Shown here: in pieces, positions 12,074 to 23,499 of the stretch
Numbering within the stretch: the stretch's first letter is position 1
How the letters are laid out: each line of letters opens with the position of its first letter
From: Microcebus murinus
Taxonomy: Eukaryota > Chordata > Mammalia > Primates > Cheirogaleidae
DNA: 64,000 nt
Reading direction: 5' to 3'
Assembly (NCBI RefSeq): GCF_040939455.1
Contig: NC_134106.1
Span: 75,399,001-75,463,000, forward strand
Notes under the pieces: model-generated
Told to the model about the DNA's origin: nothing
The model's database searches: none
Seen by the model: the letters and a program-made list of their open reading frames with translations, nothing else
Position numbers and translations under genes: made by a program

Positions 12074-12402
12074 GGCCGGGCACGGTGGCTCACGCCTGTA
12101 ATCCTAGCACTCTGGGATGCCGAGGCGGGCGGATTGCTCGAGGTCAGGAGTTCGAAACCAGCCTGAGCAAGAGCAAGACCCCGTCTCTACTATAAATAAA
12201 AAGAAATTAATTGGCCAACTAAAAATATATAGAAAAAATTAGCCGAGCATGATGGCACATGCCTGTAGTGCCAGCTACTCAGGAGGCTGAGGCAGGAGGA
12301 TCGCTTGAGCCCAGGAGTTTGAGGTTGCTGTGAGCTAGGCTGACGCCACGGCACTCACTTTAGCCTGGGCAACAAAGCGAGACTCTGTCTCAAAAAAAAA
12401 AA
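12074..12402 (+). mobile_element. Lemur-type Alu SINE 2
   Basis: A full dimer with A-tail. The near-perfect target-site duplication is GAACAGCCTAA before and GAACATCCTAA after. It has the linker with AATTGGCCAACTAAAAATAT rather than the ACTGATATATA form. Confidence 0.96.
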
Positions 12403-13012
12403 GAACATCCTAAAACAAGACTGCAGCTCTCCCAATCTGCAGGGCTTCAAAGAATGCAGACACTCGCATGCGCTGGAGATGGCCCAAGAGCAACACTTGT
12501 GAGATGCAGGAGAGGGCGTGACCTGCATGTTACAGGGGTGAACTGTGGTGGCCATAAGGAGTGTCACTCAGGGATGCCTTCAAGAACACCCGCCCGCAAC
12601 TGCTATGACTTTGAGTGAACTGCAGAGGTCACCCCAAGGCTGCTCTTGTCTAGGCTGCTCCCAGCTGAGGATTGAGCACAGTAGGTTCTAGAGTCAGGGC
12701 AGGTCTGCCCCATGGGTGACTTCTGCTCCAGGGCCCCTCACTGGCCCATGAAGACTTTGTCACACTGTGCTGTAGTCAGAAGCTTCCCCAAATCCACCCT
12801 TTCCTCCCTCTCTCCCTTCACAGGGGCCAGACCTGCTGCCTGCATTCTGGAGAATCTTCCCACCAAGCCAGCTCCCTCCTCTTTTTCCTAGACGAGTGTT
12901 TCCCCCAACAAATCTCTTGCACATCTAGCCCCACCTTGGTGTCTACTTCTCAACGAACCTAAACTGTCACAGGAGGACAGGTTCCACCTCTGCCATCTAA
13001 GATGTTTCAATA
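12403..13012. other. Unassigned non-coding DNA
   Basis: No repeat or gene recognised. Confidence 0.4.
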
Positions 13013-13168
13013 CAAAGCACAGCCTGAGCCTGGAAGACCCTCACTCAGGTTTGATTCCCGGCTCTGCCACTAATTATGTGCCCAACATCAAGGGACTTGG
13101 GCTCCCACTATCTCCATCCTCTCATCTGTAATGTGGGAGTGATAATTGTACCTAACTCAACAGCAAAC
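13013..13168 (+). repeat. MIR SINE
   Basis: CAGGTTTGATTCCCGGCTCT, then TGCCACTAATTATGTGCCC and CTCATCTGTAATGTGGGAG, in MIR order and sense orientation. Confidence 0.88.
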
Positions 13169-13305
13169 TGTCAGGAAAACTCTAAAACTAGGGAGCTATG
13201 GAGTTATCAGACAGGAAGATGGGTGCTGAGGCCTCAGTCATTCAAATGGTGCAAAACAGGCAGATAGACCAATGGAATAAAATATAATGTCAAGAAACAG
13301 AAACA

Positions 13306-13635
13306 GGCCGGGCGCTGTGGCTCACGCCTGTAATCCTAGCTCTTGGGAGGCCGAGGCGGGCGGATTGCTCAAGGTCAGGAGTTCAAAACCAGCCTGAGCA
13401 AGAGTGAGACCCCATCTCTACTATAAATAGAAAGAAATTAATTGGCCAACTGATATATATATAAAAAATTAGCCGGGCATGGTGGCACATGCCTGTAGTC
13501 CCAGCTACTCGGGAGGCTGAGGCAGGAGGATCGCTTGAGCCTAGGAGTTTGAGGTTGCTGTGAGCTAGGCTGACGCCACGGCACTCACTCTAGCCTGGAC
13601 AACAAAGCGAGACTCTGTCTCAAAAAAAAAAAAAA
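13306..13635 (+). mobile_element. Lemur-type Alu SINE 3
   Basis: A full dimer with A-tail. The perfect duplication AAGAAACAGAAACAG flanks it. It shares the CTCTTGGGAGG and TACTATAAATAG variants with Alu 1, the copy at 40779 and, in part, the copy at 50990. Confidence 0.97.
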
Positions 13636-13689
13636 GAAACAGAAACAGTAAATTTATATGAAAATTTAATATATGTAAGACAAACCTGG

Positions 13690-14485
13690 TATATCAAATC
13701 ATGGAAAAAAACAAAACATTATTGAAACATTCCACTTCAGTAGCCAACTGAAAAAAAATTAAATTGGATCCCTATTTCACAACATATACCAGAATAAATT
13801 CCAAATAGATCAATGATTTACATGGAGAAAAATAAAACCATATAGTATTAAAATAAAACATGAAATTCTTCATAATCTTAACTCAAAAAAACTTTCTAAA
13901 TATGATACAATATTTAAAGAAAAGGTTGTAAATTTGACTAATAGCAAAAACTTCTACATAACAAAACACCATAAGAATAGTCAAAAGACAAATGAAAAAT
14001 GGAGACAAAATATGTGCTACTGATGTCATTGCAAAAGGGCCAATCTTCCTAATTAAGGAGCTCCTACAATTCATTAAAAACAGACCAAATGGACAAATGA
14101 TTTGGACAGATGGTTCACAGAATAGGAAATTAACGTCACTTAAACATACCTTTAAAATTTCTGCAATAAGAGGAATTTCAAATTCAATAAGAGAAGCACA
14201 AATTAAAACTACACTAAGATACCAGTTTTTACCTGTCACATGAACAAAATCCAGACAGTCTGATAACACACTCTGTTGACAAGGTTGTGGGGAACAGATA
14301 CCCTCATGCACTAGCCCAGGGGAGAGAGGGAAGCAGGGTATAAAGTGGCACAATCTCTACATGTGACAATTAGACAGTGTTTGTCAAAATTACAAATGAA
14401 CCTGCCTTTTGACTCAGCAATTCCACTTCCAAAAATTTAGCCTTTGAAGAATGGGAGAAGCACGTTTAAGTATGGAGTAAGATAT
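13690..14485 (+). repeat. L1 LINE ORF2 3' part, sense
   Basis: L1 sense landmarks appear in order: TAAATTCCAAATAGATCAA, AATGGAGACAAAATATGTGC, CTAATTAAGGAGCTCC, AACTACACTAAGATACCAG, GACTCAGCAATTCCACTTC. It is broken by stops in all frames, with some stretches readable as the end of ORF2. Confidence 0.9.
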
Positions 14486-15075
14486 CTCTCTATATATGAA
14501 CTGTAATATTTAGTAAATTATAAATTCCGTAATTAAAAAAAATGTAGGTCGAGAGAAACCTCAAACTATCAGGACTAGATAGCAAAGCCTATGGGAATGC
14601 CAGGACCTGTGTTACAGGCAAGATTCTAGAACACGTGTTATTAGCTACTTTTTTTACATTTCCATTTCAGTAACTTTATTATAAAATTGTTGTTATTCAT
14701 CTATTTTAAGATCCCCAATGCACATCTATTCTCACATTGTTAAGCTTCCTGATCACACTAGTACCAAGCATCTCATAGATGTCACAACCTAGTAACGATT
14801 TTATGCAATCCATGCAGAAAAATAAGACATAACACATGAATACATGAGGACCAATAAAACACACAGTGGAAAAAAGAACTTAAGAGATTATTTAAAACTA
14901 TAAAATAAACAGACCTCAAGAAAATTGAGTTATTACTAAACAGCTCTCAACTACTAACACCCAAGTTCCTTACATTAAATAAATTTCTCGACAGAGACAC
15001 ATTAGATATTTAATTACAGGTCTATTCTTCCCACCCCCACTCCCAAAATGCCCAAGTAGGGATGAGTATAATGTT
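14486..15075. other. Unassigned AT-rich DNA between L1 pieces
   Basis: It lies between two collinear sense L1 fragments, so it is likely a later insertion or a diverged L1 segment. I recognise no ends. Confidence 0.4.
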
Positions 15076-15530
15076 ATGTGGGCAGAAATAGTTATTCACA
15101 ATAGCAACAACACTGCAAACGCTAAAAACGTCCACCAATAAAGGAGTGACTGAATAAAATATGGTACATCCGTACAATTACTATACAAAAAGAAAACTCT
15201 GTTATGTGCCAATATGGGGCAATTGCCAAGCTATGTGTTTTTAAATGAAAAAAAAAAATCAAGGGGCGAACAAACATATTACTTTTACTGCTGTACTATG
15301 TAACAAAGAATGGGTGGAGAAGATTATATTTGCTTGCATATGTGTGATTTTTTAAAAAAATTTCTTTAAGGACACACCAGAAACTAACAACAGTGTTTAC
15401 CTTTCGTGTACGTGGGATGGAAGTGGGATAAATTGGGCAGATGGAGAACAGCACTCTACTTTTTTATGCTTTCTGATTTGTGGACCATGTTAACATAACA
15501 CCAATTCAAAAGAATGTTTAAAATTTAAAT
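15076..15530 (+). repeat. L1 LINE 3' end, sense
   Basis: CACAATAGCAACAACACTGC, then GTCCACCAATAAAGGAGTGA and ATGGTACATCCGTACAATTA. These are the conserved end of L1 ORF2 and the start of the 3' UTR. It continues the L1 at 13690-14485. Confidence 0.85.
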
Positions 15531-15759
15531 TGTACACTTAAAAACAACCACTAGATGGTGCTGCCCCCATAACAAATTCATAGTGTAAGCTTGGACACCT
15601 GTTTATCATAACAATATCTAAATTTCTAACACTTTTGAAGCTAAAGGTGACAATCTGCAGTAGAAAAATCAGAATTTTAGAAACACTCGAAAGCATTCCA
15701 CACCCCCAAGTGACATGCATATTTGATTATGTATTTTCTCTCTTTAAATATAAACTTTC

Positions 15760-16079
15760 GGCTGGGCATGGTGGCTCACGCCTGTAATCCTAGCTCTCTG
15801 GGAGGCTGAGGTGAGAGGATTGCTCAAGGTCAGGAGTTCGAGACCAGTCTGAGCAAGAGTGAGACCCCCGTCTCTACTAAAAATAGAAAGAAATTATCTG
15901 GACAACTGAAAATATATATATAAAAGGTTAGCCGGGCATGGTGGCGCATGCCTTTAGTTCCAGCTACTCAGGAGGTTGAGGCAGAAGGATTGCTTGAGCC
16001 CAGGACTTTGAGGTTGCTGTGAGCTAGGCTGACACCATGGTACTCTAGCCCGGGCAACAGAACCAGACTCTGTCTCAAA

Positions 16080-16097
<18 letters not shown>
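15760..16097 (+). mobile_element. Lemur Alu SINE 4 (older)
   Basis: Starts GGCTGGGCATGGTGGCTCAC. The linker (GAAATTATCTGGACAACTG) differs from the younger copies, and CTCTAGCCCGGGCAACAG lacks the CACTCACT insertion, suggesting an older subfamily. The tail passes directly into a (TA)n run. Confidence 0.93.

Positions 16098-16131
<34 letters not shown>
16098..16131. repeat. (TA)n microsatellite at Alu tail
   Basis: A pure TA run directly after the A-tail of Alu 4, a common place for microsatellite birth. Confidence 0.95.
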
Positions 16132-16132
<1 letters not shown>

Positions 16133-16680
16133 ACATTTAACAATCTTGTCAGATTACCTCAAATGCTATCTGTATAACAATGGGGTATAAATCATAAATA
16201 ATTTTTTTTGGTATTTTCTCAGCTATAATTTTTCTGTCTTCTTGGGTCTGTACTATATGAAAATAAGGCAAATATTCTGCCCTTGTGTCTCACACTGCAG
16301 ACAGAGGCCCTGGGTGGATGGGATTAGTGCTGGGTTTAGGAGTCAGGCCTCACATGCTAAGGGGCATCTGAGGACAGCTGTGGGGGCAGTGACGAGGGTC
16401 AAAGAGGGCCCAGCTGTGCCAAGCAGCTCCACTGTCACCTGACTTATCCATTGATGTTCTGTGTAGGGTTTAGCTTGCAAAAAAAATCCCATTACTAAGA
16501 ACAAGCTAGCAAACCTCTGAGCTAAAGCATGCCGCCAGCAAGAACTGAAGCAAAAGCTGCTAGCTTTGCCCACCGCCAGAGAGGGGGGTGGTGTGAGCAT
16601 GCAGCACAAGAGAGACACCTCTCCAGGGAAACTGGCACATGGCGCCACGGCCAAACCACACCGTACTAAGCAAAAAAAAA
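16132..16680. other. Unassigned non-coding DNA
   Basis: No recognised repeat until an A-run near 16670 that precedes the next L1 piece. Confidence 0.4.
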
Positions 16681-16684
16681 AAAA

Positions 16685-17335
16685 AACATACTCAAATCAT
16701 ATATAGCTAGTAGAATGACTAAAATAAAAGGTCTGACCATACCAAGTGTTAATGAGGATGCCAAGCAACTGGATCTCTCATTCACTGATGGTGGGAATAT
16801 AAAATAGTACAGCCACTATGGAAAAGTTTGACAGTTTGTTATGAAGATAAACACACTTTCCATACAACCTTGTGATCCCACTCTTAGGTATAAACCCAAG
16901 AGAAAAGAAACCCTTTGTTTACCAAAGAAAACCAAAAATCCTGTACACAAATATTTATAGCAGCTTTATGTGCGATCATCAAAAACTGGAAAAAATCCAA
17001 ATGTTCCTCAACTGAGGAATGGATAAGCTGTGTCGTATACGTACCACGGGGTACTTCTCAGCAATAAAAAGGAATGAACTACTAGCAAATGCAACAACTT
17101 GGATGGATCTCAAGGGCATTGTGTTGAGTGGGGGGGGGGAAGCCCATCTCAAAAACGTTACTGTATGATTCCAATTTGATAACATTCTCAAAATGACAAA
17201 ATTGTGGGAATGAAGAACATTTCAGTGGCTGCAAAGGCTGTGGGGAGAGTCTGACTCTGAAGGGGAAATACAGAGAGTTGCCCTGATTATGGTAGTGGTC
17301 ACACAAAACTAGACCTAGATTTCATAGAATTACAC
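16685..17335 (+). repeat. L1 LINE 3' end, sense
   Basis: CTCATTCACTGATGGTGGGA, AATATTTATAGCAGCTTTAT, then CAGCAATAAAAAGGAATGAA and ACAACTTGGATGGATCTC. These are the end of ORF2 and the proximal 3' UTR, in sense. Non-coding. Confidence 0.92.
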
Positions 17336-17336
17336 A

Positions 17337-17360
17337 AACACACACACACACACACACACA
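17337..17360. repeat. (CA)n microsatellite
   Basis: A short CA run between two L1 fragments. Confidence 0.9.
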
Positions 17361-17364
17361 AATA

Positions 17365-17846
17365 GATGCCTTCCAAAAGATTTGAACAGAAACTTGGCAA
17401 AAGAGGATATACAAATTGGTCCAGTAAGCAAGCAAGAAAGTGCTCAACATCATTAGGTATCACAGAAATACAAATTAAAGGCATAATGAGATAACAGTAC
17501 ACCTCCACCAGAACAGCCAAAATATATTTTTTTTTAATGACAACACCAAATGTTAGCAAGGGCAATTAGAGCTGCCATACCTTGTTGTGAAAATTGTAAA
17601 TGGCACAACCACTTTGGAAAATGATCCGGCAGATTAAACAACACTAAACATACACCTATCTTATGACCCAACAATTACATTCCGAGATATTTGCCCTAGA
17701 GAAATAAAATCATGCGTTCACAAAAATTCTTATAGAATGTTCGTATCAGCTTTAGTCATAATAGCTCCAAACTGGAAACAGCCCAGGTGTCCACAAGTAG
17801 AACAGATAAACAAACTATGGCCATTCATAGAATGGAATACTACTTA
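17365..17846 (+). repeat. L1 LINE 3' end, sense, left of DNA transposon
   Basis: It begins at the conserved AGATTTGAACAGAAACTTGG region and runs to AGAATGGAATACTACTTA, where the TA-flanked transposon enters. The L1 phrase resumes at 18294 with GCAATAAAAAGAAATGTACT, so the interrupted L1 can be read across the insertion. Confidence 0.9.
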
Positions 17847-18293
17847 CCGTGTTTCCCCGAAAATAAGACAGGATCTTATATTTATTTTTCCTCAAGAAGA
17901 CATCCTAGGGCTTATTTTCAGGGGATGTGTTATTTTTTTCAGGCACAGTACAACAATCTACATTTATCCAAATATAGTTAAGTCGTCTTCTTCTGGAACA
18001 TCATCATAACTCTCCAAACCCTGAATTCCATCCTGAATTTCTTGCGACTCTATTTCCTTTAGAACCATTGGCCCCAATCTCATGTTGAGCAGTAGAGCTC
18101 TCATGGGGCAGATGAGAAGGGCTGCTCGTCTTCTTTACCGCTCCGCGACGCAATGCATGGGTTGTGCAGATACGCTGCGTAGCCACGCCCATCACTAAGT
18201 CTTATTTTCAGGGTAGGACTTATATTGCACAGATGCTTAGAAATCCTGCTAGAGCTTATTTTATGGGTAGGTCTTATTTTCGGGGAAACACAG
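17847..18293 (-). mobile_element. TA-flanked Tc1/mariner-superfamily (pogo-like?) non-autonomous transposon, copy 1
   Basis: A 447-bp element with near-perfect terminal inverted repeats containing GTTTCCCCGAAAATAAGAC. It is flanked by TA on each side (17845-17846 and 18294-18295) and lies within an otherwise continuous L1, which proves the boundaries. A second copy (27923-28373), lying in the opposite orientation, is about 95 % identical by eye. Both carry the same short open tail ending near 18000 here; its product is acidic at the end and could be the C-terminus of a lost transposase. Subterminal ATAAGNCCTA words repeat inside both arms. The TA duplication is the signature of the Tc1/mariner superfamily; the exact family is not assigned. 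Confidence 0.88.
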
Positions 18294-18352
18294 TAGCAAT
18301 AAAAAGAAATGTACTACTGATACGCATAAATGACAAATTAATCTAGACAACA
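18294..18352 (+). repeat. L1 LINE 3' end, right of DNA transposon
   Basis: The continuation of the L1 piece interrupted at 17846: AATAAAAAGAAATGTACTAC and downstream. Confidence 0.8.
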
Positions 18353-18354
18353 TT

Positions 18355-18690
18355 ATACAGAGCTCTCTTGGGTCACTTGCTCTGGAGGAAGCCAAGATTC
18401 AAGGACACTCAAGCAGCCTATGAAGAGATCCGCATGGGGAGGAAGTGAAGTCCCTGCCAACAGCCACACCAATGAGCCATTTTAGAAGTGGCTCTTCCAG
18501 CCCTAGTTAAGCCCTGGCCAACATCCTGAATTCAACTTTGAAAGATCCTTGGCCCCGTGAGATTCAGCTAAGACTCTTAAATTCCTGACCCACAGACAGT
18601 AGATGAGACAGTATGCATTGTTGTCTAAGCTGCTAAATTTTGGGGTAATTTTTTAAGTATCAATAGGTAGCTAATACACACAGTGCTGTC
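18355..18690 (+). repeat. MLT1-like MaLR LTR, 3' part
   Basis: TCCTTGGCCCCGTGAGATTC, then AAATTCCTGACCCACAGAC and CTGCTAAATTTTGGGG, ending near GGTAGCTAATAC. This order is typical of the 3' end of MaLR LTRs. Confidence 0.7.
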
Positions 18691-19084
18691 ATGCACACAC
18701 ACAAAATTGATGGCCATGAACTAGCGTCTTATTTTAAAAGCACTTTGATAATATACAATACACCAAAAACAAAGAAAGGCACGAGTCATAAATGTACAGC
18801 CCAGCGAATTATCACAAAGTAAACCCATCTGTGTAATTCCCACCCAAGCCAAGGAAAATCACATTCACTGCTGCCCAATCCTAGCTGCTATTCTAGCTTG
18901 TAACTTCCTAAACTATTTTTTACTTCTTTTGAATATTAAAGAAATGGGATTATTCCACCATAAATTCTTTCATGCCTGGCTTCTTTCACTCAACATGGCT
19001 AAGAGAGTCATCTTTACTGTCTATCATAGTCGTATTTCATTCATGTTCTTTGCCATACAGAATTAAATTGAATTAATACACCAC
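18691..19084 (-). repeat. Possible L1 3' UTR-type fragment, antisense
   Basis: CTTCTTTCACTCAACATGGC and the preceding ATGGGATTATTCCACCATAA resemble the sequence at 1090-1200 within the antisense L1. Identification is tentative. Confidence 0.4.
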
Positions 19085-19375
19085 CAAGAATAGGTTGCAT
19101 GACCAAATTGTGTGATTCTGTTCATATTAAATTCTAAAATAGACAAAACTAACCTGTAGTGGGGAAACAACCCGCAATTGTTATTACCTCCAGGAGGGCA
19201 GGAACAGGGGTTGACTGGGAAGGGTATGAGAGAACTTTCTGGGATGATGACAATGTTCTATATATTTTGAGTTGCATAGGTGTATGCATTTGTCAAAACT
19301 CTGAGAATATATACTTAAGTTTTCTGCATTTCGTTGTAAGAAATTTTACAGCAAATGAAAAATATCTGAACACAT
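19085..19375 (+). repeat. L1 3' UTR, sense
   Basis: The TGGGATGATGACAATGTTCT, TATGCATTTGTCAAAACTC and ATATACTTAAGTTTTCTGC-type order is that of older L1 3' UTRs. Confidence 0.7.
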
Positions 19376-19399
19376 ATTAAAGTCTTGCTAATGGTCTGC

Positions 19400-20654
19400 A
19401 TGCTGCTTTATTTAGGGAGAAGTGTACTTATGTTTGTAATTTTGAAGTGCATCCAAAAATTGGGATTTGGTGAATAACAGGATGGACAGATGGACAAATA
19501 TGTGACAAAGCAAGTATGGTAATGGCAGAATCTAGGTAGTGAATATACAGACACTCAATGTCAAGATCTTTCAGTTTTACTGTACATCAAAATTTTAAAA
19601 TATAAAGTGTTGGAAAAAAGTAGATGAGCTGAAAGGGAAACGTGGTAAAGCTGTTGTTTTCTTAAGTAAAAATGAGACCTTTATGCATAAGTCTTGGTTT
19701 CTAAATACTATTCTCAAATAAAAGGAACTAGTGCTCATTGGAGAAATGGCTGATTCTAGGACAGAGGCAGGGAAAGCACAAGATGAGCTGGAGCATCTTA
19801 CAGTGTCTGAAAGTAAGGAATGCTCAACTAACAAAAGAACGAGGTGCAAGTCAAAGGACGTGAGAGCCAACTGAAATGACTCCCACGGCCAAAGCTGGAG
19901 CAATTTGAGCAACAAAAATATATTATTGGATTATAACCCAAAACATAAATATACAGGAGTCTACACTGATATAAGTAAGTGACTTAATAAAGAAATACGT
20001 GAGGGGAAAAGAGACAAATCTCCTGTAATGAATAACTTGTGTAGCTACTCTCCCCTCCAGAACACGGAGCTTAACTATCTCCCTGCCACCCACCCCGTAG
20101 AATGATGGCTGCACTTAGTGACTTACTGCCAAAGGGGGAAAGAGTAACTTTACAGAGGAGAAACCTGACAAGCACTACCTCGGCCAGGTGACGCAGGTTA
20201 ACACCACCAGTGATAAGCCATGTTGACAGAATGCACCCCAAGGCGATGTGACCAAAAGGGCACTTCCTCTTCTGGTATTCTTCCCAAACCCAGAATCCCA
20301 GTCTAGTCTCAAGGAAAATGTAGACAAACATCAAATGAAAGACATTAAATGGAACACCTGACCAGATCAGGTCATGAAAAACACTGAAAGACTGGGGAAC
20401 CGTCACAGACCAGGGGACACTAAGGAGATGCAACCATAAAACATAATGTGACATCCTGGATGGGATCCTGGGACAGAAATAGGACACTAGTGGGAACACT
20501 AAGGAAATTCAAATGAAGTCTAGAGTTTAATTAATAGTAACATGCCAGTGCTGCTTTCTAAGTTTTGACCAATGTGCTGTGGTCGTATAAATGTTGACAA
20601 TAGGAGAGAGGTGTATAAGAACTCTCTTACTATCTTTGCAACTTTGCTATAAAA
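19400..20654 (+). repeat. L1M-type 3' UTR, sense, interrupted by LTR
   Basis: GAGAAATGGCTGATTCTAGG, AGACTGGGGAACCGTCACAG, ATCCTGGATGGGATCCTGG and CTTACTATCTTTGCAACTTT follow the order of an L1M 3' UTR. The tail resumes at 21266 (GGAAATTATTCCAAAATAAA), so the LTR at 20655-21265 landed in it. Confidence 0.78.
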
Positions 20655-21265
20655 TGTGTTAACTGAAGAAATAACAAGGTTCATAACTTGGAAAGGAGGG
20701 CTTTATTTCTCGTAAAGTTTGCAGCCTGCAGGTGGCCATTCCGACAGGTTGGGAAGCAGAGCCCCAGCCAGGAGCCAGGGACACGTGCTTCAAGACAGGG
20801 ACAATGGGAACAGGAATTGATGCTGAGCAGGATGGCCAAATATACATACATAACAAGCCATAAGAGGAGTCACGAATATTTATGAAAAGAGAAATATGCA
20901 CCTGCACAATTGAGCTTTATACCCCTTTATGCAGTCCACGTTCAGAAAATGGCAGCTGTCTGATGTCAAAAGACAAAACAAGGACATGAAAACCCTCTCA
21001 GCACGCTCCATAGACTGGTTAAAACCACTTCAGGGTTGGTGGTCTCTTCCCAGGAAAGAATGCTGGTCTGGACCAGGAGATTGGTTTCTGTGTAGCCCTT
21101 AGGAAAAAAGCCTGATGGCCATTAGCAATGGAGAGGGTATGATGAGTATGATGAGGCGTGTCTGACCTCCCAGCCTGTCATGGGTTAAGATTTCTCCAGG
21201 GTCCCCTTGGCCGAGAGGAGGTCCGTTCAGTTAGCGGGAATCTTAGGATTTTATTTTAGTTCACA
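20655..21265 (-). mobile_element. Solo ERV LTR, family X, copy 1 (minus)
   Basis: Plus-strand ends are TGTGTTAACTG... and ...TTTAGTTCACA. Read on the minus strand it has a TG start, GGCCAAGGGGACCC, ATAAATATTCGTGACTCC, a GAAATAAAGCCCTCC polyadenylation region and a terminal GTTAACACA. The same landmarks recur on the plus strand at 23500-23934, so both belong to one LTR family. No internal viral sequence adjoins it. It sits inside an L1 3' UTR. Confidence 0.78.
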
Positions 21266-21310
21266 AATTGGAAATTATTCCAAAATAAAAAGTTTAATCA
21301 GAAAGAGACA
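21266..21310 (+). repeat. L1 3' UTR tail, right of LTR
   Basis: The continuation of the L1 3' UTR cut at 20654, ending in AATAAAAAGTTTAATC. Confidence 0.7.
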
Positions 21311-21778
21311 ATAACCAACACAACAACAACAAAACAACCTTTTGTGCATTTAAAAAAAAAAAACAATGTAAAAAGAAAATCAGAATCTCAGAGCCACCCC
21401 AACTCGTTATGCAAAAGGGAAGGTAAAAGGCCCTTCAGACAGACATTCTGGGATGAGGTACTAACATGAACTTCAAAATCACAGCATGCTCCTGCTTTAA
21501 CAACCTGCCCCTTTTCCCCAGTCCCTTTTGCAATTTTGCTTCAGCAGACGCCGCCAATTCAGCCCATGATAACTCCCTACACCAATCTCTGCTTACTCAA
21601 GCAGCAAGAATGAAAAACGCTCTATCTCCATTACAGAGTGAGGTGCACCCACTGCCAAGCACTCCCACAAATAAAAGTGATCATGAAGAGCAAATCCACA
21701 AAGGCAGAGACCAAAGAATCCATCTGCCTTCTAGTGAACACCACAGAGACAGTCATAGCTCAGACCCCTGCGCCTGAA
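21311..21778. other. Unassigned non-coding DNA
   Basis: An A-rich stretch, then a C/A-rich stretch leading into the minisatellite. A frame starting at 21638 runs into the repeats but has no recognisable N-terminal domain. Confidence 0.45.
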
Positions 21779-22195
21779 GCCTCTACCCCCTACACCCCTC
21801 ATCCCCTCTATCCCCTCCATCTCTCCACCCCTTACCCCCTCTACCCCCTCCACCCCCACCCCCTCTACCCCCTCCACCCCTCAACCCCTCCATCCCTCAC
21901 TCCCTCCACCCCCTCCACCCCCTCCACTCCTCACCCCCTCCACCTCTCACCCCCCTATCCCCTCCATCCCTCACCTCCTCCACCCCCTCCACCCCTCAAC
22001 CCTTCCACCCCCTCCACCCCTTACCCCCACCACCCCCTCCACTCCTCACCGCCTCCATCCCCACTCCCTCTATCCCTCACCCCCTCCACCCCTCACCACC
22101 TCCACCCCTCACCCCATCTATCCCCTCCATCCCTCCCCCCTCACCCCCTCACCCCTCACTGCCTCCAACCCCACTCCCTCCACCCCTCACCCCTA
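21779..22195. repeat. C-rich minisatellite, CCCCTCCA/CCCCTCAC units
   Basis: About 415 bp of imperfect short units built from CCCCTCCAC, CCCCTCTAT and CCCCTCAC, almost without G on the plus strand. The minus strand is a long series of GGGG runs. A plus-strand frame crosses it and encodes Pro/Ser/Thr/His/Leu repeats; this is a by-product of the stop-poor repeat. Confidence 0.95.
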
Positions 22196-23499
22196 AGCCA
22201 CAGGCACAGCCTGATGCATTGGTCGTGAATGGAAACAGAAACTTTCGAATCATCTTGTGGTAACTGTCAAAGACTGCAGGCCCGGAACCAGCCAGGGGGA
22301 CAGAAAATGCTAAGGACAGGGTTTTCTAAGTACTGTGGTTTAATTGTAGTTGTGACATCACTCAACCAGGAAGACATACATACAGTTGTTAACTGGCAGA
22401 GTCTACAAAGGTCACAGGAACATGAACTTAGGAGACAGAAATGGGAGAAAGAAGAAAAATTCCCTCCCCTAGAGACGAAGCCTGCCAGGAACCCTGGACA
22501 GGAGGCACCTCCAATCCACACCTCTGTGTCCTGGGCTCTCCAGCAGAGTGCTGGTGGGGGAGGGATGTTCCCTCTTCCAGCCCTCCTTGTTTCCTTCCCT
22601 GAGCTTTCATTAGGCACCTGCACCATGCCAAGCACTAAGAATCCAAGATAAGCTGGGCCATTCCTATCCTCAAAGAGCTCAGACTCATGTGCATGGAAGA
22701 CAGGAGTGAAGGGTGGGTCCCAATATATATAGCCAGGCACAGAGAGAAGTTTTTCACACTAAACCCCAAGTGGCCAGGGTTGCTGCCACCTCCCCCAGGG
22801 GCTGAAAGGGTACTAAGCCCTTGGTTTAGCAACCATCTTTTCTTCGTTCTGTCGGGACGAGCTGGAGCTGCATAGGGGGCCAAGAAGGCAGAGTGAGAAC
22901 CACATCGCCCTGCTCATGCTGAGATGCGGGCATCTGTGGGCAGGGGAGGAAGTCGCCAGGAGGGGAGGATGGCGCAGGGGGCGGCAAGGTGGGAAAAACT
23001 GGAAGGGAGCAGGCGGGAAGCGAAGGGAGAAACAGTGCCCCATGAGCGGAGGATGTGAACAGACACCATCTCCTAAGACAAAAACACAGACTGCAAGCAA
23101 ACAGGAAAATGACCCTTCACTAGGGGAAAGTCTATTGTGGCCGGCACTGCTGGTGGCTCTTCCCCCTGCCAGAATTCCTACCTAGCTCCATTGACAGCCC
23201 CAGGGAGGGCAACTCCTGACTGGTTCAGATCTTGTCACAGGGGCCCCAACCTCCAGGGCAATGATGGCTTAGCAAATGAGACTTCACGCTTGAAGCCAGA
23301 GGGGTATTTTTAGGTTGCATTTAGGAGGTGCTGAGGAGGGAATGGCACACGAGAGGCTAGTTGAGAAAACAGAAATGGACTTGCAGCCCCAACCGTTAAA
23401 TGCATTGGAGTGACGCCCGGTCCTGCGGCAGATGGATGTAACCAGGCCTTCCTGAGGCTGCGCTCTGCCCACGGATGGTCGAGGCTGCTGGCTCGTGGG
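22196..23499. other. Unassigned DNA between two LTRs
   Basis: No common repeat recognised. The 22780-23060 part is purine-rich and moderately CpG-containing. Frames of up to 157 codons occur on both strands at the same place without preference. I see no exon with support. Confidence 0.45.

Noticed and set aside
13690..14485. 156-codon minus-strand frame opposite an L1
   Set aside because: It is the antisense of L1 ORF2, not a gene.
21638..22228. 196-codon plus-strand frame rich in Pro, Ser, Thr, His and Leu
   Set aside because: It is the translation of the C-rich minisatellite, which has almost no G and hence few stops. No start context, domain or splice evidence.
22229..22740. 140- and 157-codon frames between the two LTRs
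   Set aside because: They overlap on opposite strands, have no recognisable domain and no exon signals.
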